64,000 bases of DNA from positions 1,674,001 through 1,738,000 of the forward strand of contig NZ_CP013254.1 in assembly GCF_001482365.1 (NCBI RefSeq), in the 5' to 3' direction. The stretch comes from Kocuria flava (GTDB lineage: Bacteria > Actinomycetota > Actinomycetes > Actinomycetales > Micrococcaceae). The notes below the pieces were generated by a model. That model did not search any database. It had not been told where the DNA came from and saw nothing but the letters and a program-made list of their open reading frames with translations. Numbering within the stretch: position 1 is the first letter of the stretch; every line of letters begins with the position of its first letter. Below, in pieces: positions 1 through 7,318 of this stretch. Position numbers and translations under genes: made by a program.

Positions 1-136
1 CATCGCCGCCTTCGCCGTGCGGGAGGGCCTCGAGGCCTGGCGCGGGGACGCGTGCTGCACCCCCGTGGCCGTGCTCCTCGACGAGGACGACGACGGGTGC
101 CGCTGCGCCCCCGGCTGCTCCTGCTGCGGCGACTGA
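1..136 (+). CDS. 3' end of an unrecognised gene with a cysteine-rich tail
   Basis: An open frame enters from the left edge (codons begin at base 2) and stops at TGA 134-136, giving the last 44 residues of a protein. The tail has two adjacent cysteines (residues 18-19 of the fragment), an Asp/Glu run, then a closing cluster of five cysteines ending in SCCGD. Such a tail could bind metal, but no family can be named from 44 residues. Codon use is typical of the flanking high-GC genes, so it is probably a real coding end. The start lies outside the window. Confidence 0.5.
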   Translation, partial: IAAFAVREGLEAWRGDACCTPVAVLLDEDDDGCRCAPGCSCCGD

Positions 137-168
137 CACCCCGCACCAGGAGGCGCCGCGACGTCTTC

Positions 169-198
169 TTGACACGGTGACGGGCCGCACAGGACCCT
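169..198 (+). promoter_or_regulatory. possible promoter upstream of the ornithine-cyclodeaminase-like gene
   Basis: A perfect TTGACA (169-174) is followed after 18 bases by GACCCT (193-198), a weak match to TANNNT. It is flanked by an inverted pair AGGCGCC (149-155) and GGCGCCT (199-205), which could be an operator. No other promoter-like sequence is obvious in the 167-bp gap. Tentative. Confidence 0.3.
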
Positions 199-303
199 GG
201 CGCCTCAGGGCCATCAGCGCTCGGACCGCGCTCCCCGCCTCGTGCAGGCCGGGGAGGGCGTCGCGGACAGGGCCGGCTCGACGCAGACCACGGAGGCCGC
301 CCC

Positions 304-1233
304 ATGGACGACGCCCAGCCCACCTGGTACACCGCCGCGCAGGTCGCCGAGCGGGTCCCGGCCGACCGCGCCCGGCGGCTGCTGGAGAAGGTCCTCCTCG
401 AGGGCTTCGACCCCGCGGCGGACCCCGGCCGGATCAGCACGCCGGCCGGCACCGGGCACCTGCTCCTGATGCCCTCGAGCATCTCGGCGTGGACCGGGGT
501 CAAGGTCGCCTCCGTGGCCCCGGGCAATCCGGACCGGGGCCTGCCCCGGATCCAGGCGGTCTACGTCCTGATGGACACCGAGACCCTGACCGTCCGTGCC
601 CTGCTGGAGGGTGCGGCCCTCACCGCCCTGCGCACCCCGGCCGTCTCGGCCGTGGCCGCCGACGCCCTCGCCCCGCCCGGCCCCGCCCACCTGGTGGTCT
701 TCGGCACGGGCCCGCAGGCGGTCGGCCACGTCCGGGCGTTCGCCGCGATCCGGGAGCCGGCCCGCGTCACGGTCGTCGGGCGCCGCCCCGAGAGGGTCCG
801 GGCCGTCCTCGCGGAGCTCGCCGACCTGGACACCGTGCTCGCGGCGGGGACGCCCGGCGACGTGGCCGGGGCCGACATCGTGGTCTGCGCGACCTCGGCG
901 GCCGAGCCGCTCTTCGACGGGTCCCTGGTCCGCGACGGCGCGTGCGTCGTGGCGATGGGCTCGCACGAGGCCGACCGGCGCGAGCTGGACGCCGGGCTCG
1001 TGGGCCGGTCCCTGGTGGTGGTCGAGGACGTGGCGACCGCGCTGCGGGAGGCCGGCGACGTCGTCCTGGCCGTCGCCGAGGGGGCCCTCGAGGAGAGCGC
1101 CCTGGTGCCGCTGCGGCAGGTGGTCACCGGGGCGGTGACCCGCCGGGAGGACGCCCCCAACGTGTTCAAGGGCGTGGGGATGTCCTGGCAGGACCTGGCC
1201 GTCGCCGTCGGGGTCGTGGACCCGCAGGCCTGA
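304..1233 (+). CDS. ornithine cyclodeaminase / mu-crystallin family protein
   Basis: Predicted 309-residue NAD(P)-dependent enzyme of the ornithine cyclodeaminase/mu-crystallin superfamily, whose members deaminate or reduce cyclic and alpha-amino acids in the cytoplasm. The N-terminal half carries the substrate-side motif GVKVASV with its conserved lysine, and the RTPAVSA stretch typical of the family. The Rossmann half begins with VVFGTGPQA (about residues 136-144), the GxGxQA dinucleotide motif. Length is normal. ATG 304 follows CGGAGG at good spacing. The arsenic-permease-like gene starts 42 bp downstream on the same strand, so they may be co-transcribed. The true substrate (ornithine, alanine, an imine) cannot be read from the sequence. 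Confidence 0.85.
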   Translation: MDDAQPTWYTAAQVAERVPADRARRLLEKVLLEGFDPAADPGRISTPAGTGHLLLMPSSISAWTGVKVASVAPGNPDRGLPRIQAVYVLMDTETLTVRALLEGAALTALRTPAVSAVAADALAPPGPAHLVVFGTGPQAVGHVRAFAAIREPARVTVVGRRPERVRAVLAELADLDTVLAAGTPGDVAGADIVVCATSAAEPLFDGSLVRDGACVVAMGSHEADRRELDAGLVGRSLVVVEDVATALREAGDVVLAVAEGALEESALVPLRQVVTGAVTRREDAPNVFKGVGMSWQDLAVAVGVVDPQA

Positions 1234-1275
1234 GGGCCCGCATCGGGTCCGTCCAGCGGGTCGTAGGGTGAACAG

Positions 1276-2289
1276 GTGAGAAGCACAGCGGCCGCCTGGC
1301 TGGAGCGGCACCAGGTCGGCGTGTACCTGGCCGCGATCGCCGCCGGCCTCGCCGCCGGGTGGTGGGTCCCCGGGGCCGGCGCCCTCGAGGCGGCCATCAC
1401 CCCGGTGCTGGGGCTGCTGCTGTTCGCCACGTTCCTGGCCGTGCCGTTCACGGCGATCGGCCGGGCCTTCGCCGACCTGCGCTTCCTGGCCACGGTGCTC
1501 GTGCTGAACTTCGTGCTCGTGCCCGTCGTCGTCCTCCTCCTGTCCCGGTTCGTGGCGGGGGAGGAGGCGCTGCTGCTGGGGGTGCTGCTCGTGCTGCTGA
1601 CCCCGTGCGTGGACTACGTCATCGTCTTCTGCGGGCTCGCCGGGGGTGCGGCCGACCGGCTGCTGGCCGCGGCACCGCTGCTGATGCTCGCCCAGATGCT
1701 CCTGTTGCCCGCCTGGCTGTGGGCCTTCGCCGGGCCGGAGACGGTGGGGCTCGTGGAGCCCGCCCCGTTCGCCGAGGCGTTCGTGGTGCTCATCCTCCTG
1801 CCGCTGGCCGCGGCCGCCGCCGTGCAGTGGGCCGCCCCGCGTGCGGCCGCGGCCCGGGCGGTCGAGTCGTCCACGGCCGCGGCGATGGTGCCCCTGATGG
1901 CGGCGACCCTGTTCACCGTGATCGCCTCGCAGGTGCGCGGGGTGGGGGAGCAGCTCGGTGCCCTGGCGGCCGTGGTGCCCCTGTACGCGGCGTTCCTGGT
2001 GCTCATGGTCCCGATCGGGCTGCTCACCGCCCGCGCCGCCCGCCTGGACGTGCGCTCCTCGCGGGCGCTGGTGTTCACCGGCGCCACCCGCAACTCCCTC
2101 GTCGTCCTGCCCCTGGCGCTGGCCCTCCCGGAGGCCCTGGCCCTGACCCCGCTGGTGGTCGTCACCCAGACGCTGGTGGAGCTGGTCGGGATGATCGTCC
2201 TCGTCCGGCTCGTCCCGCGGCTGCTGCCGGAGCGGGCGCGGGACTCCGCGCCGGGGCGTCCGACCTCGGACGGATCCCGGCAGCGGTAG
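1276..2289 (+). CDS. arsenic resistance / bile-acid-sodium symporter family permease
   Basis: Predicted 337-residue inner-membrane transporter with about ten hydrophobic helices, in the ACR3/BASS superfamily. The TPCVDYVIVF segment near residue 112 lies where ACR3 carriers have their conserved Pro-Cys motif, and the TGATRNSLVVLPLAL segment near residue 265 matches the second conserved region of this fold. Actinobacterial relatives are usually called arsenic resistance proteins; arsenite efflux is likely but unproven. GTG 1276 is preceded by AGGG 8 bases upstream. No arsR or arsC lies beside it, so it is not part of a classical ars operon. Its stop is 26 bp from the convergent stress-protein gene. 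Confidence 0.75.
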   Translation: MRSTAAAWLERHQVGVYLAAIAAGLAAGWWVPGAGALEAAITPVLGLLLFATFLAVPFTAIGRAFADLRFLATVLVLNFVLVPVVVLLLSRFVAGEEALLLGVLLVLLTPCVDYVIVFCGLAGGAADRLLAAAPLLMLAQMLLLPAWLWAFAGPETVGLVEPAPFAEAFVVLILLPLAAAAAVQWAAPRAAAARAVESSTAAAMVPLMAATLFTVIASQVRGVGEQLGALAAVVPLYAAFLVLMVPIGLLTARAARLDVRSSRALVFTGATRNSLVVLPLALALPEALALTPLVVVTQTLVELVGMIVLVRLVPRLLPERARDSAPGRPTSDGSRQR

Positions 2290-2307
2290 CGGTCCGCGCC
2301 GCTACCG
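2284..2307. terminator. shared hairpin terminator between convergent genes
   Basis: A 9-bp perfect stem (2284-2292 with 2299-2307) with a 6-nt loop overlaps the stop of the permease gene and faces the stop of the convergent stress-protein gene. Without a U tract on either side it resembles the I-shaped terminators common in actinobacteria. Confidence 0.5.
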
Positions 2308-2315
2308 GCGGGCGG

Positions 2316-2774
2316 TCACGAGCGGACGACCAGCACCGGGCAGTGGGCGTGGGAGACCACCGCGGAGCTGACCGAGCCCAGCAGCCGCCCCATGACCCCG
2401 CCGTGCCCGCGGGAACCGACGACGAGCATCCGCGCCCCTTCGCTCGCCTCGATGAGGGCCTCGGCCGCGCGGCCGTGGACCAGCCGGGTGCGCAGGGTCT
2501 GCGGGCGGTCCTCGCCGAAGACGTCCTCGAGGGCGCCCTCGAGCATCCGCTCGGCGGTGGCGCGGAAGGCCTCGGGGGTCAGCGCCTCCGGGATCCGGCC
2601 CTCGTAGACCGCGTACTCGCTGAAGTCGCGCCAGCACGTGACCGCCTCCAGCGGCAGGTCCAGCGCCTCGGCCAGGCGCGCGGCCTCCCGCAGCGCCCGC
2701 TTCGCGTGCTCGGAGCCGTCCACCCCCACGACGACGCGGTCGCCGCCGGCGGTGCTGTCGGTGTGCTCGGTCAT
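2316..2774 (-). CDS. universal stress protein (UspA family), copy 1
   Basis: 152-residue cytoplasmic universal stress protein. It opens with VVVGVDGSEHAKRAL, the family N-terminal strand and helix. The C-terminal nucleotide signature VVGSRGHGGVMGRLLGSVS matches G-2x-G-9x-G-S/T, so ATP binding is likely. ATG 2774 is preferred because GGAAGGA lies 6 bases upstream; an in-frame GTG five codons earlier would swallow this ribosome site. The gene is a close paralogue of the one at 3639-4094, and the similarity extends into the upstream non-coding DNA, indicating a segmental duplication around the SOUL gene. Such proteins aid survival in hypoxia and stationary phase, often under DosR-type control, but no operator was identified. 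Confidence 0.9.
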   Translation of the reverse strand: MTEHTDSTAGGDRVVVGVDGSEHAKRALREAARLAEALDLPLEAVTCWRDFSEYAVYEGRIPEALTPEAFRATAERMLEGALEDVFGEDRPQTLRTRLVHGRAAEALIEASEGARMLVVGSRGHGGVMGRLLGSVSSAVVSHAHCPVLVVRS

Positions 2775-2966
2775 GGTCGGTCCTTCCACCCGTGGGGCGG
2801 TCCCGTGCCGGGACCCGGCCCTGCCGGCGGTTCCCCCTGGCCGGCGGGCCCGGTTCCACGGTAGGCACCCGCCGCCGGTGCCGTAAGGGGCCGTGCCCCG
2901 CCGGACGGTTCATGACGTGCGGCGCAGCCTCTTCCGAGCGGTGCTCCCACGGCGTACGGTGCCGCC

Positions 2967-3572
2967 ATGGTCGAGCAGCAGCCGTACTCGACGGTGCGCC
3001 GGTATCCCGCCTTCGAGCTGCGGCACTACCCCGAGCTCGTGCTCGCGGAGGTCGAGGTCACCGGCCCCTTCGAGGGAGCGGCCAACAGCGCCTTCAACGC
3101 TCTGTTCCGCTACATCAGCGGCCACAACCGGGAACGCCGGGAGATCCCGATGACCGCCCCGGTCGTCCAGGAGGAGGGCGGGTCGCGGAAGATCGCCATG
3201 ACGGCCCCGGTGTGGCAGCGCTCCGTCTCCGGCGGGGAGGTGGAAGCGGCCGACGCCCACGTCGTCGCCTTCGTCCTGCCCGCCGCCCTCACGGCGGCGA
3301 CCGCACCGGTGCCCTCCGACCCGGCCGTGCGGGTCCGCGTGGAACCGGCGGCCTGGGCCGCCGTGCTGCGCTACCGCGGGCGGTGGACCCGCGGCTCCTA
3401 CGAGCGGCACCGCCGGCGCCTCGAGCGGGCGGCGCGCGAGGCCGGGCTCGTGCCGGTCGGGGCGGCCCGCTTCGCGCGGTTCAACCCGCCCTTCACCCCG
3501 CCGTTGCTGCGCCGCAACGAGGTGGTCCTGCCCGTCGGCGACCCCGGCCCGGAGACGCCGGCACGGCCCTGA
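2967..3572 (+). CDS. SOUL family heme-binding protein
   Basis: 201-residue SOUL/HBP-family protein. It shows the usual N-terminus (tyrosine-rich, ELRHYPELVLAEVEV near residue 16), the twice-repeated IPMTAPV / IAMTAPVW signature near residues 60 and 80, and a C-terminal RFNPPFTPPLLRRNEV segment. Eukaryotic members bind heme or porphyrins; bacterial ones are widespread but poorly characterised. No signal peptide is seen, so it should be cytoplasmic. It lies alone on the plus strand, framed by two paralogous stress-protein genes on the other strand, divergent from copy 1 and convergent with copy 2. The ATG has no strong ribosome site nearby (CGTACGGTGCCGCC), so a short leader is possible. Confidence 0.85.
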   Translation: MVEQQPYSTVRRYPAFELRHYPELVLAEVEVTGPFEGAANSAFNALFRYISGHNRERREIPMTAPVVQEEGGSRKIAMTAPVWQRSVSGGEVEAADAHVVAFVLPAALTAATAPVPSDPAVRVRVEPAAWAAVLRYRGRWTRGSYERHRRRLERAAREAGLVPVGAARFARFNPPFTPPLLRRNEVVLPVGDPGPETPARP

Positions 3573-3592
3573 GCGCGGCCGCCGCGGTCGGT

Positions 3593-3619
3593 GTGCGGCC
3601 TCCACCCGGCAGGCCGCAC
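3593..3619. terminator. shared hairpin terminator after the SOUL gene
   Basis: A perfect 9-bp stem (GTGCGGCCT at 3593-3601 with AGGCCGCAC at 3611-3619) lies between the convergent SOUL and stress-protein genes and could stop transcription from both sides. There is no U tract. Confidence 0.5.
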
Positions 3620-3638
3620 GGGACCGCAGGTCTCCCGG

Positions 3639-4094
3639 TCAGGGACGGACCACCAGCACCGGGCAGGAGGCGTGGGAGACGACGGCGGAGCTGACCGACC
3701 CGAGGAGCATCCCCACGACGCCTCCGTGGCCGCGGGAGCCGACGACGAGCATCCGCGCCCCCTCGCTCGCTTTGATGAGGGCGTCGGCGGGGCGGCCGTG
3801 CCAGAGCCGGACCCGCAGGCGCTGCGGGCGGTCGTCCCCGAAGACCTCCGCCAGCACGTCCTCGACCATCTTCCGGCTGCCGGTGCGCACGTCCTCCGGG
3901 TCCAGGGAGGGGATGTAGCCGTAGGCGCCCGCGGCGAGGGTCACGTCCTGCCAGCACGTGACGACCTCCAGCGGCAGGTCCAGGGCCTCGGCCAGACGTG
4001 CCGCCTCCCGCAGCGCGTGCTTCGCGTGCTCGGAGCCGTCCACGCCCACGACGATGCGCTCGCCGCCGGACACGCTCTCGGGGTGCTCGCTCAT
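3639..4094 (-). CDS. universal stress protein (UspA family), copy 2
   Basis: 151-residue paralogue of the gene at 2316-2774. The N-terminal IVVGVDGSEHAKHAL and the C-terminal VVGSRGHGGVVGMLLGSVS nucleotide-binding signature are nearly the same. The middle differs most, where copy 2 has an extra short stretch (AAGAYGYIPSLDPEDV). ATG 4094 follows GGAAGGA at 6 bases, exactly as in copy 1, and both leaders share blocks such as GGCGGTCCCGTGCCGGGACC, so regulation is probably shared too. Divergence confined to the central helices suggests different partners or ligands rather than redundancy. Confidence 0.9.
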   Translation of the reverse strand: MSEHPESVSGGERIVVGVDGSEHAKHALREAARLAEALDLPLEVVTCWQDVTLAAGAYGYIPSLDPEDVRTGSRKMVEDVLAEVFGDDRPQRLRVRLWHGRPADALIKASEGARMLVVGSRGHGGVVGMLLGSVSSAVVSHASCPVLVVRP

Positions 4095-4753
4095 GGTCCG
4101 TCCTTCCACCGGTGCGGCGGTCCCGTGCCGGGACCGGGTCCCGCCGTCGCCCCTGCTCGGGCCGGCGGTCCCGGTCCCACCGTAGGCCTGCGGTGGGGGA
4201 GTCGTCAGGGGACGACGGCGAGCGCACCGGTCATGACGCCCGGGGCCGTCCGCGCCGCCCCTGCTGCGGACGGAGGGGGGCGTAGGATGTTCGGCATGGG
4301 CGGACAGGTGCGAGCGGCGCGAGAGGCGATGCTCCCTGTCCTCATGCCCGTCCGTGGCACGGCGAGGACCCAGGAGGACGCCGGCGGTCTCCCCGCCGGC
4401 CGCAGATAGCCCTCGCCGACCGGATCCCCGGCCGGCACCGCTCCGGAACCGCACCGCGCTGACCACCGCGACGCCGTCGTCCTGCACCAGGAGAACCCGT
4501 CACCGGTCTGCGCGCTCAACGATCTGGTGCGTGCCGAGATCCCGCTGATCCGAGCCCGGGGCGCCCGCCCGTCCCGGGGATCGGTTCCGGGCGGCCGCTG
4601 AGCGCCTCCGCGCCACCGAACCTCCGCGCGGCCGCTGCCGCCCATCCCTCCTGTGCTCCCGCTCCGGGCTGCCCGGCCGTCCCGGCGACGGTCCGGCCGA
4701 CGCCGTGCCGCCCCGGGGCAGGGAACCGCCAAAGACATCCGAAGGACTTCTCC
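4095..4753. other. intergenic region with unassigned short reading frames
   Basis: This 659-bp gap separates the divergent stress-protein and FBP genes. The part next to 4095 is the duplicated leader of the stress gene. A plus-strand frame 4287-4409 (40 codons from ATG, preceded by only a weak purine run) ends at TAG. The same frame stays open from 4410 to 4601 with plausible coding composition (for example VLHQENPSPVCALNDLV) but no good start. It may be a decayed gene joined through one stop, or noise. Bases 4602-4753 are probably the FBP-gene leader. Confidence 0.3.
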
Positions 4754-5242
4754 ATGCTTCCGCTGACCGACCGGCAGATCCGCTCGAGCTTCCTCAACTG
4801 CTCCCGCAAGGACGCCGCCCGTCTGCCCCTGCCTCCCGGCCTCGACACGCTCGACTGGGACCGGCTGGACTACCTGGGCTGGCGCGATCCCCAGTCCCCG
4901 CGGCGCGGCTACGCCGTGGTCCCCACCGAGGACGGGCCGAAGGGCATCGTCGTGCAGACCGCCGCACGCGCGGGCACGGGCAAGCAGGCGCTGTGCGCCT
5001 GGTGCCAGGACGTGCGTCTGCCCCACCCCGTGGTCCTCTGGGTGGCCAGGCGCGCCGGCGCCGCCGGGCGCGCGGGCTCCACGGTGGGCACGCTGATCTG
5101 CGAGGACTTCCAGTGCTCGGCCAACGTCCGCAAGCGCCCGCCCATGCCGTACAAGGGCTTCGACATGGACGCCCACGTCGAGGGTCTCATCGAAGGCCTG
5201 CGCGAGCGCTCCCGCGGCTTCCTCGCCTCGGTGGACCGCTGA
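4754..5242 (+). CDS. FBP-type treble-clef zinc-finger protein (EF-G-binding family)
   Basis: 162-residue protein matching the FBP family, related to the C-terminal zinc finger of the fusidic-acid resistance protein FusB, which binds elongation factor G and frees it from the ribosome. The finger is visible as CAWCQDV near residue 79 and the partner pair in CEDFQCSANVRKRPP near residue 117, four cysteines in CxxC...CxxxxC spacing, followed by the basic RKRPP segment typical of the family. The N-terminus is short and hydrophilic. ATG 4754 follows GAAGGA 8 bases upstream. In actinobacteria these genes are usually monocistronic; whether this one protects against fusidic acid or tunes translation is unknown. 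Confidence 0.75.
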   Translation: MLPLTDRQIRSSFLNCSRKDAARLPLPPGLDTLDWDRLDYLGWRDPQSPRRGYAVVPTEDGPKGIVVQTAARAGTGKQALCAWCQDVRLPHPVVLWVARRAGAAGRAGSTVGTLICEDFQCSANVRKRPPMPYKGFDMDAHVEGLIEGLRERSRGFLASVDR

Positions 5243-5248
5243 ACGACC

Positions 5249-5285
5249 GCGGGGCCTGGACACGAGACTCGTGTCCGGGCCCCGC
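5249..5285. terminator. strong bidirectional hairpin terminator
   Basis: A near-perfect stem (5249-5266 with 5268-5285, one mismatch) lies between the stop of the FBP gene and the stop of the convergent secreted-protein gene. The outer arm GCGGGGCC pairs with GGCCCCGC. It probably ends both transcripts. Confidence 0.65.
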
Positions 5286-5297
5286 AGGCGCAACAGT

Positions 5298-5744
5298 TCA
5301 GGAGTCGCAGGTGCTCCTGTGGTGGTTGACCCGCACCTCGGAGTTCGAGGAGTGGGAGACCGAGTGGTACCGGCAGTGCCCGTCCGGGGTGGTGACGGTG
5401 CCCTTCTCGACGACGTGGGAGACGTGGGGCCACGGGATGTCCCAGGCGGTGATCTCCTTCTTGGTGAACTCCTGCTCCCGGACCAGCTCGCCGTCCACGG
5501 TCGTGGTGTGGACGGCCTCGTACTTGTCCTTGTTCAGCCCGCGTCCTGCCGGGTTGGCGTGGCCGCTGCGGGTGCCGGTGGCGGCGTGGCAGTACTCCGT
5601 GGCCCCGATGCTGTTGCAGCTGACGGTGTCGTAGGACTCCGAGGAGGCGTACGGCAGCGCCGCGGAGGCCGAGCTCATGCCGGCGAACAGGAGCGCCCCC
5701 GCGCCGAGCGTGCCGAGAGCTGCGTGCGTGAACTTCGTGGTCAT
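5298..5744 (-). CDS. small secreted protein of unknown function
   Basis: 148-residue predicted exported protein. A Sec signal peptide is clear: Met-Thr-Thr-Lys start, hydrophobic core LGTLGAGALLFAG, and an ASA-A cleavage site near residue 28. The mature part is hydrophilic and has four cysteines (in CNSIGATEYC, GHCRY and the final STCDS), enough for two disulfides. No domain is recognised. ATG 5744 sits 3-4 bases after AGGGGGG, a strong ribosome site. The leader upstream contains an 8-bp hairpin (5763-5783) that could affect expression. Function cannot be assigned. Confidence 0.75.
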   Translation of the reverse strand: MTTKFTHAALGTLGAGALLFAGMSSASAALPYASSESYDTVSCNSIGATEYCHAATGTRSGHANPAGRGLNKDKYEAVHTTTVDGELVREQEFTKKEITAWDIPWPHVSHVVEKGTVTTPDGHCRYHSVSHSSNSEVRVNHHRSTCDS

Positions 5745-6179
5745 CGATCCCCCTGGATGGTCGGCGCAGGTCTGTCCTGCGCCGGGGCGGGACCCCCGAC
5801 GGCGCTGGGGCCGCCGGATCGGCCAGCCGTCGGCCGGCGCTCCGCCCCGACCGATCCTCCGGAGGACGTTCACGAAAGTCAAAGGACGAGGCGTGTGCCC
5901 TCTGACGAGCACCGATACGGCCACCAGCGGCGATGAGGGGGCCCGCGCTGTCCCCCGGTCGGGCGACGACGCCGGGCCCGGTCTCGGCCCCGGCCGGCGT
6001 GGGTCCGCCCGCGAGGCACGGGGTCAGGGATTCCGGTGCGCGGCGCCGGCCTCCTCGCCATGATGGCCGCCGTCGTGGAGCGGACCTCCCGGCCCATGCT
6101 GGAATGGGCGCCACCGGCGGTCAACGGTGCGGGGGAGCGGTGTCGTCACGGGGCGACATCCCGGTGCGGAGGAGCAGCC
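5745..6179. other. divergent intergenic region with a leader hairpin
   Basis: This 435-bp gap separates two divergent genes. GGCGCAGG (5763-5770) and CCTGCGCC (5776-5783) form a perfect 8-bp stem with a 5-nt loop, 19 bases upstream of the secreted-protein start and just outside its ribosome site. A purine run AAAGTCAAAGG near 5875-5885 lacks a credible downstream frame. No conserved gene is recognised in the rest. Confidence 0.4.
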
Positions 6180-6578
6180 ATGGACGGCATGTCAGAAGGA
6201 ACCACCCGGTGCCGGGCCTGGGCCTGGGCGAGGCGGGCGGTCGGCGTCTACTTCGCCGGCTCGGCTGTGCTCAACGCCGTGTACACCGTGCGCCGGGCCA
6301 CCGACCTCGTGGCCTGGTTCCGAGACGGCGCGTGGCTGCCGCCCTACCGGACGGTGCTGGGCGCGCTCGTTCCCGTGGCCCGGCCGGTCGTGCTGGCCAC
6401 GGCGGCGTTCGAGGCCGTCGTCGGGTGGCACCTGCTGCGCGGACGCCGGGTGAACGGGGCCCTGCGCTGGGCCCAGGCGTGGGTGCTCGGCCTGTGCCCG
6501 GCGCTGCCGTGGCCCTACTGGGTGCCCAACGCCCTCTCCGCGCCGCTCTTCGAGCTCGTCCGCCGCCGGGCGACCTGA
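6180..6578 (+). CDS. small integral membrane protein, DoxX-like
   Basis: 132-residue protein with about four hydrophobic helices. The first spans RRAVGVYFAGSAVLNAVYTV, followed by ALVPVARPVVLATAAFEAVVG and LGLCPALPWPYWVP. Size and helix pattern resemble DoxX-like small membrane proteins, but no diagnostic motif proves it. ATG 6180 is chosen over earlier starts because GGAGGAG ends 5 bases upstream; longer frames begin in DNA without coding character. It converges with the regulator gene at 6581, the stops being only 2 bp apart with no hairpin between. Confidence 0.6.
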   Translation: MDGMSEGTTRCRAWAWARRAVGVYFAGSAVLNAVYTVRRATDLVAWFRDGAWLPPYRTVLGALVPVARPVVLATAAFEAVVGWHLLRGRRVNGALRWAQAWVLGLCPALPWPYWVPNALSAPLFELVRRRAT

Positions 6579-6580
6579 CG

Positions 6581-7276
6581 TCAAGCCGTCGAGGTCGAAC
6601 CCGGTCCCGCGTACCGGTCAAGCGCGGCTCGCAGAGTCTTCTCGGCGGCGGATCGTTCGCGGGTCGTCCCCCGTTCGTAGAGATCCAGGGCCGTGGTGAG
6701 GGGAGAGGAGACCGGATCTTCGTCGGTGAGGTGGAGGAAGACCTCGCCGTCGGCGTCGGCCTCGAGACCGAAGCGCAAGGAGAGAGCCTCCAGCTCGGGG
6801 CGGAGCGCATAGCCCTCGACGAGCTCCGTCCCGCCGCCGGCCAGCCCGAAGTGCGCCGCGGTGGACGGGTCATCAAGGGCAGAGCGTCCGGTGAGGGCCA
6901 GCGACTGCTTCAGGGCCTCCGCGCGGCGACGGGTCTGCGTCATCCGCCGTGTCTCCGCGCGGTCCGCGGCCAGACGGGCGAACTCCTCGACCGAGACCTG
7001 ACCCAGCCTGCTCTTCAGCCGGGTGAGTGTGCTCCCGGTGATCCGGTCGGTCCGGCCGTGGTCGAGAAGGTCGATGGCGGCCCACGCGGTGGTGGCGTTC
7101 CAGCGGCGGCCTCGCTGGGTGCTCACCCGGCGCCGGCGGAGGACACCGGAGTCCTCGACGATCACGTTGCGCCCGACCCTGCGCACGACCTGCAACCGGC
7201 CGTCCTGGGCGAGCCGCTGTGCCTGGCGGACGGACACCCCCAGTCGCGAGGCTGCTTCGGTCAGGGTGAGTTCCAT
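6581..7276 (-). CDS. HTH DNA-binding protein, antitoxin-like regulator
   Basis: 231-residue predicted DNA-binding protein. The N-terminal 45 residues form an excisionase/MerR-type helix-turn-helix (LTEAASRLGVSVRQAQRLAQDGRL followed by a VRRVGRNVIV wing). The rest is a helical linker rich in Arg and a C-terminal part (EGYALRPELEAL, then DGEVFLHL and a DLYERG element) that recalls AbiEi-like antitoxins. No partner toxin is adjacent, so it would be an orphan. ATG 7276 is chosen because it opens directly after a palindrome (7278-7305) and no ribosome site is visible, suggesting a leaderless message. Self-repression through that palindrome is likely. The antitoxin assignment is tentative. Confidence 0.6.
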   Translation of the reverse strand: MELTLTEAASRLGVSVRQAQRLAQDGRLQVVRRVGRNVIVEDSGVLRRRRVSTQRGRRWNATTAWAAIDLLDHGRTDRITGSTLTRLKSRLGQVSVEEFARLAADRAETRRMTQTRRRAEALKQSLALTGRSALDDPSTAAHFGLAGGGTELVEGYALRPELEALSLRFGLEADADGEVFLHLTDEDPVSSPLTTALDLYERGTTRERSAAEKTLRAALDRYAGPGSTSTA

Positions 7277-7277
7277 G

Positions 7278-7305
7278 CATATAGTGTCGCATGAGCGACT
7301 ATATG
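7278..7305. promoter_or_regulatory. palindromic operator overlapping the HTH gene promoter
   Basis: CATATAGT (7278-7285) and ACTATATG (7298-7305) are perfect 8-bp inverted repeats, with a second inner pair GTCGC (7286-7290) / GCGAC (7295-7299). The AT-rich arms also supply TATAGT-like -10 elements on the minus strand. Lying 1 bp before the ATG of a HTH gene, it looks like an autoregulatory operator. The hydrolase operon ends just to the right. Confidence 0.55.
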
Positions 7306-7318
7306 TGGGCAATGGACC

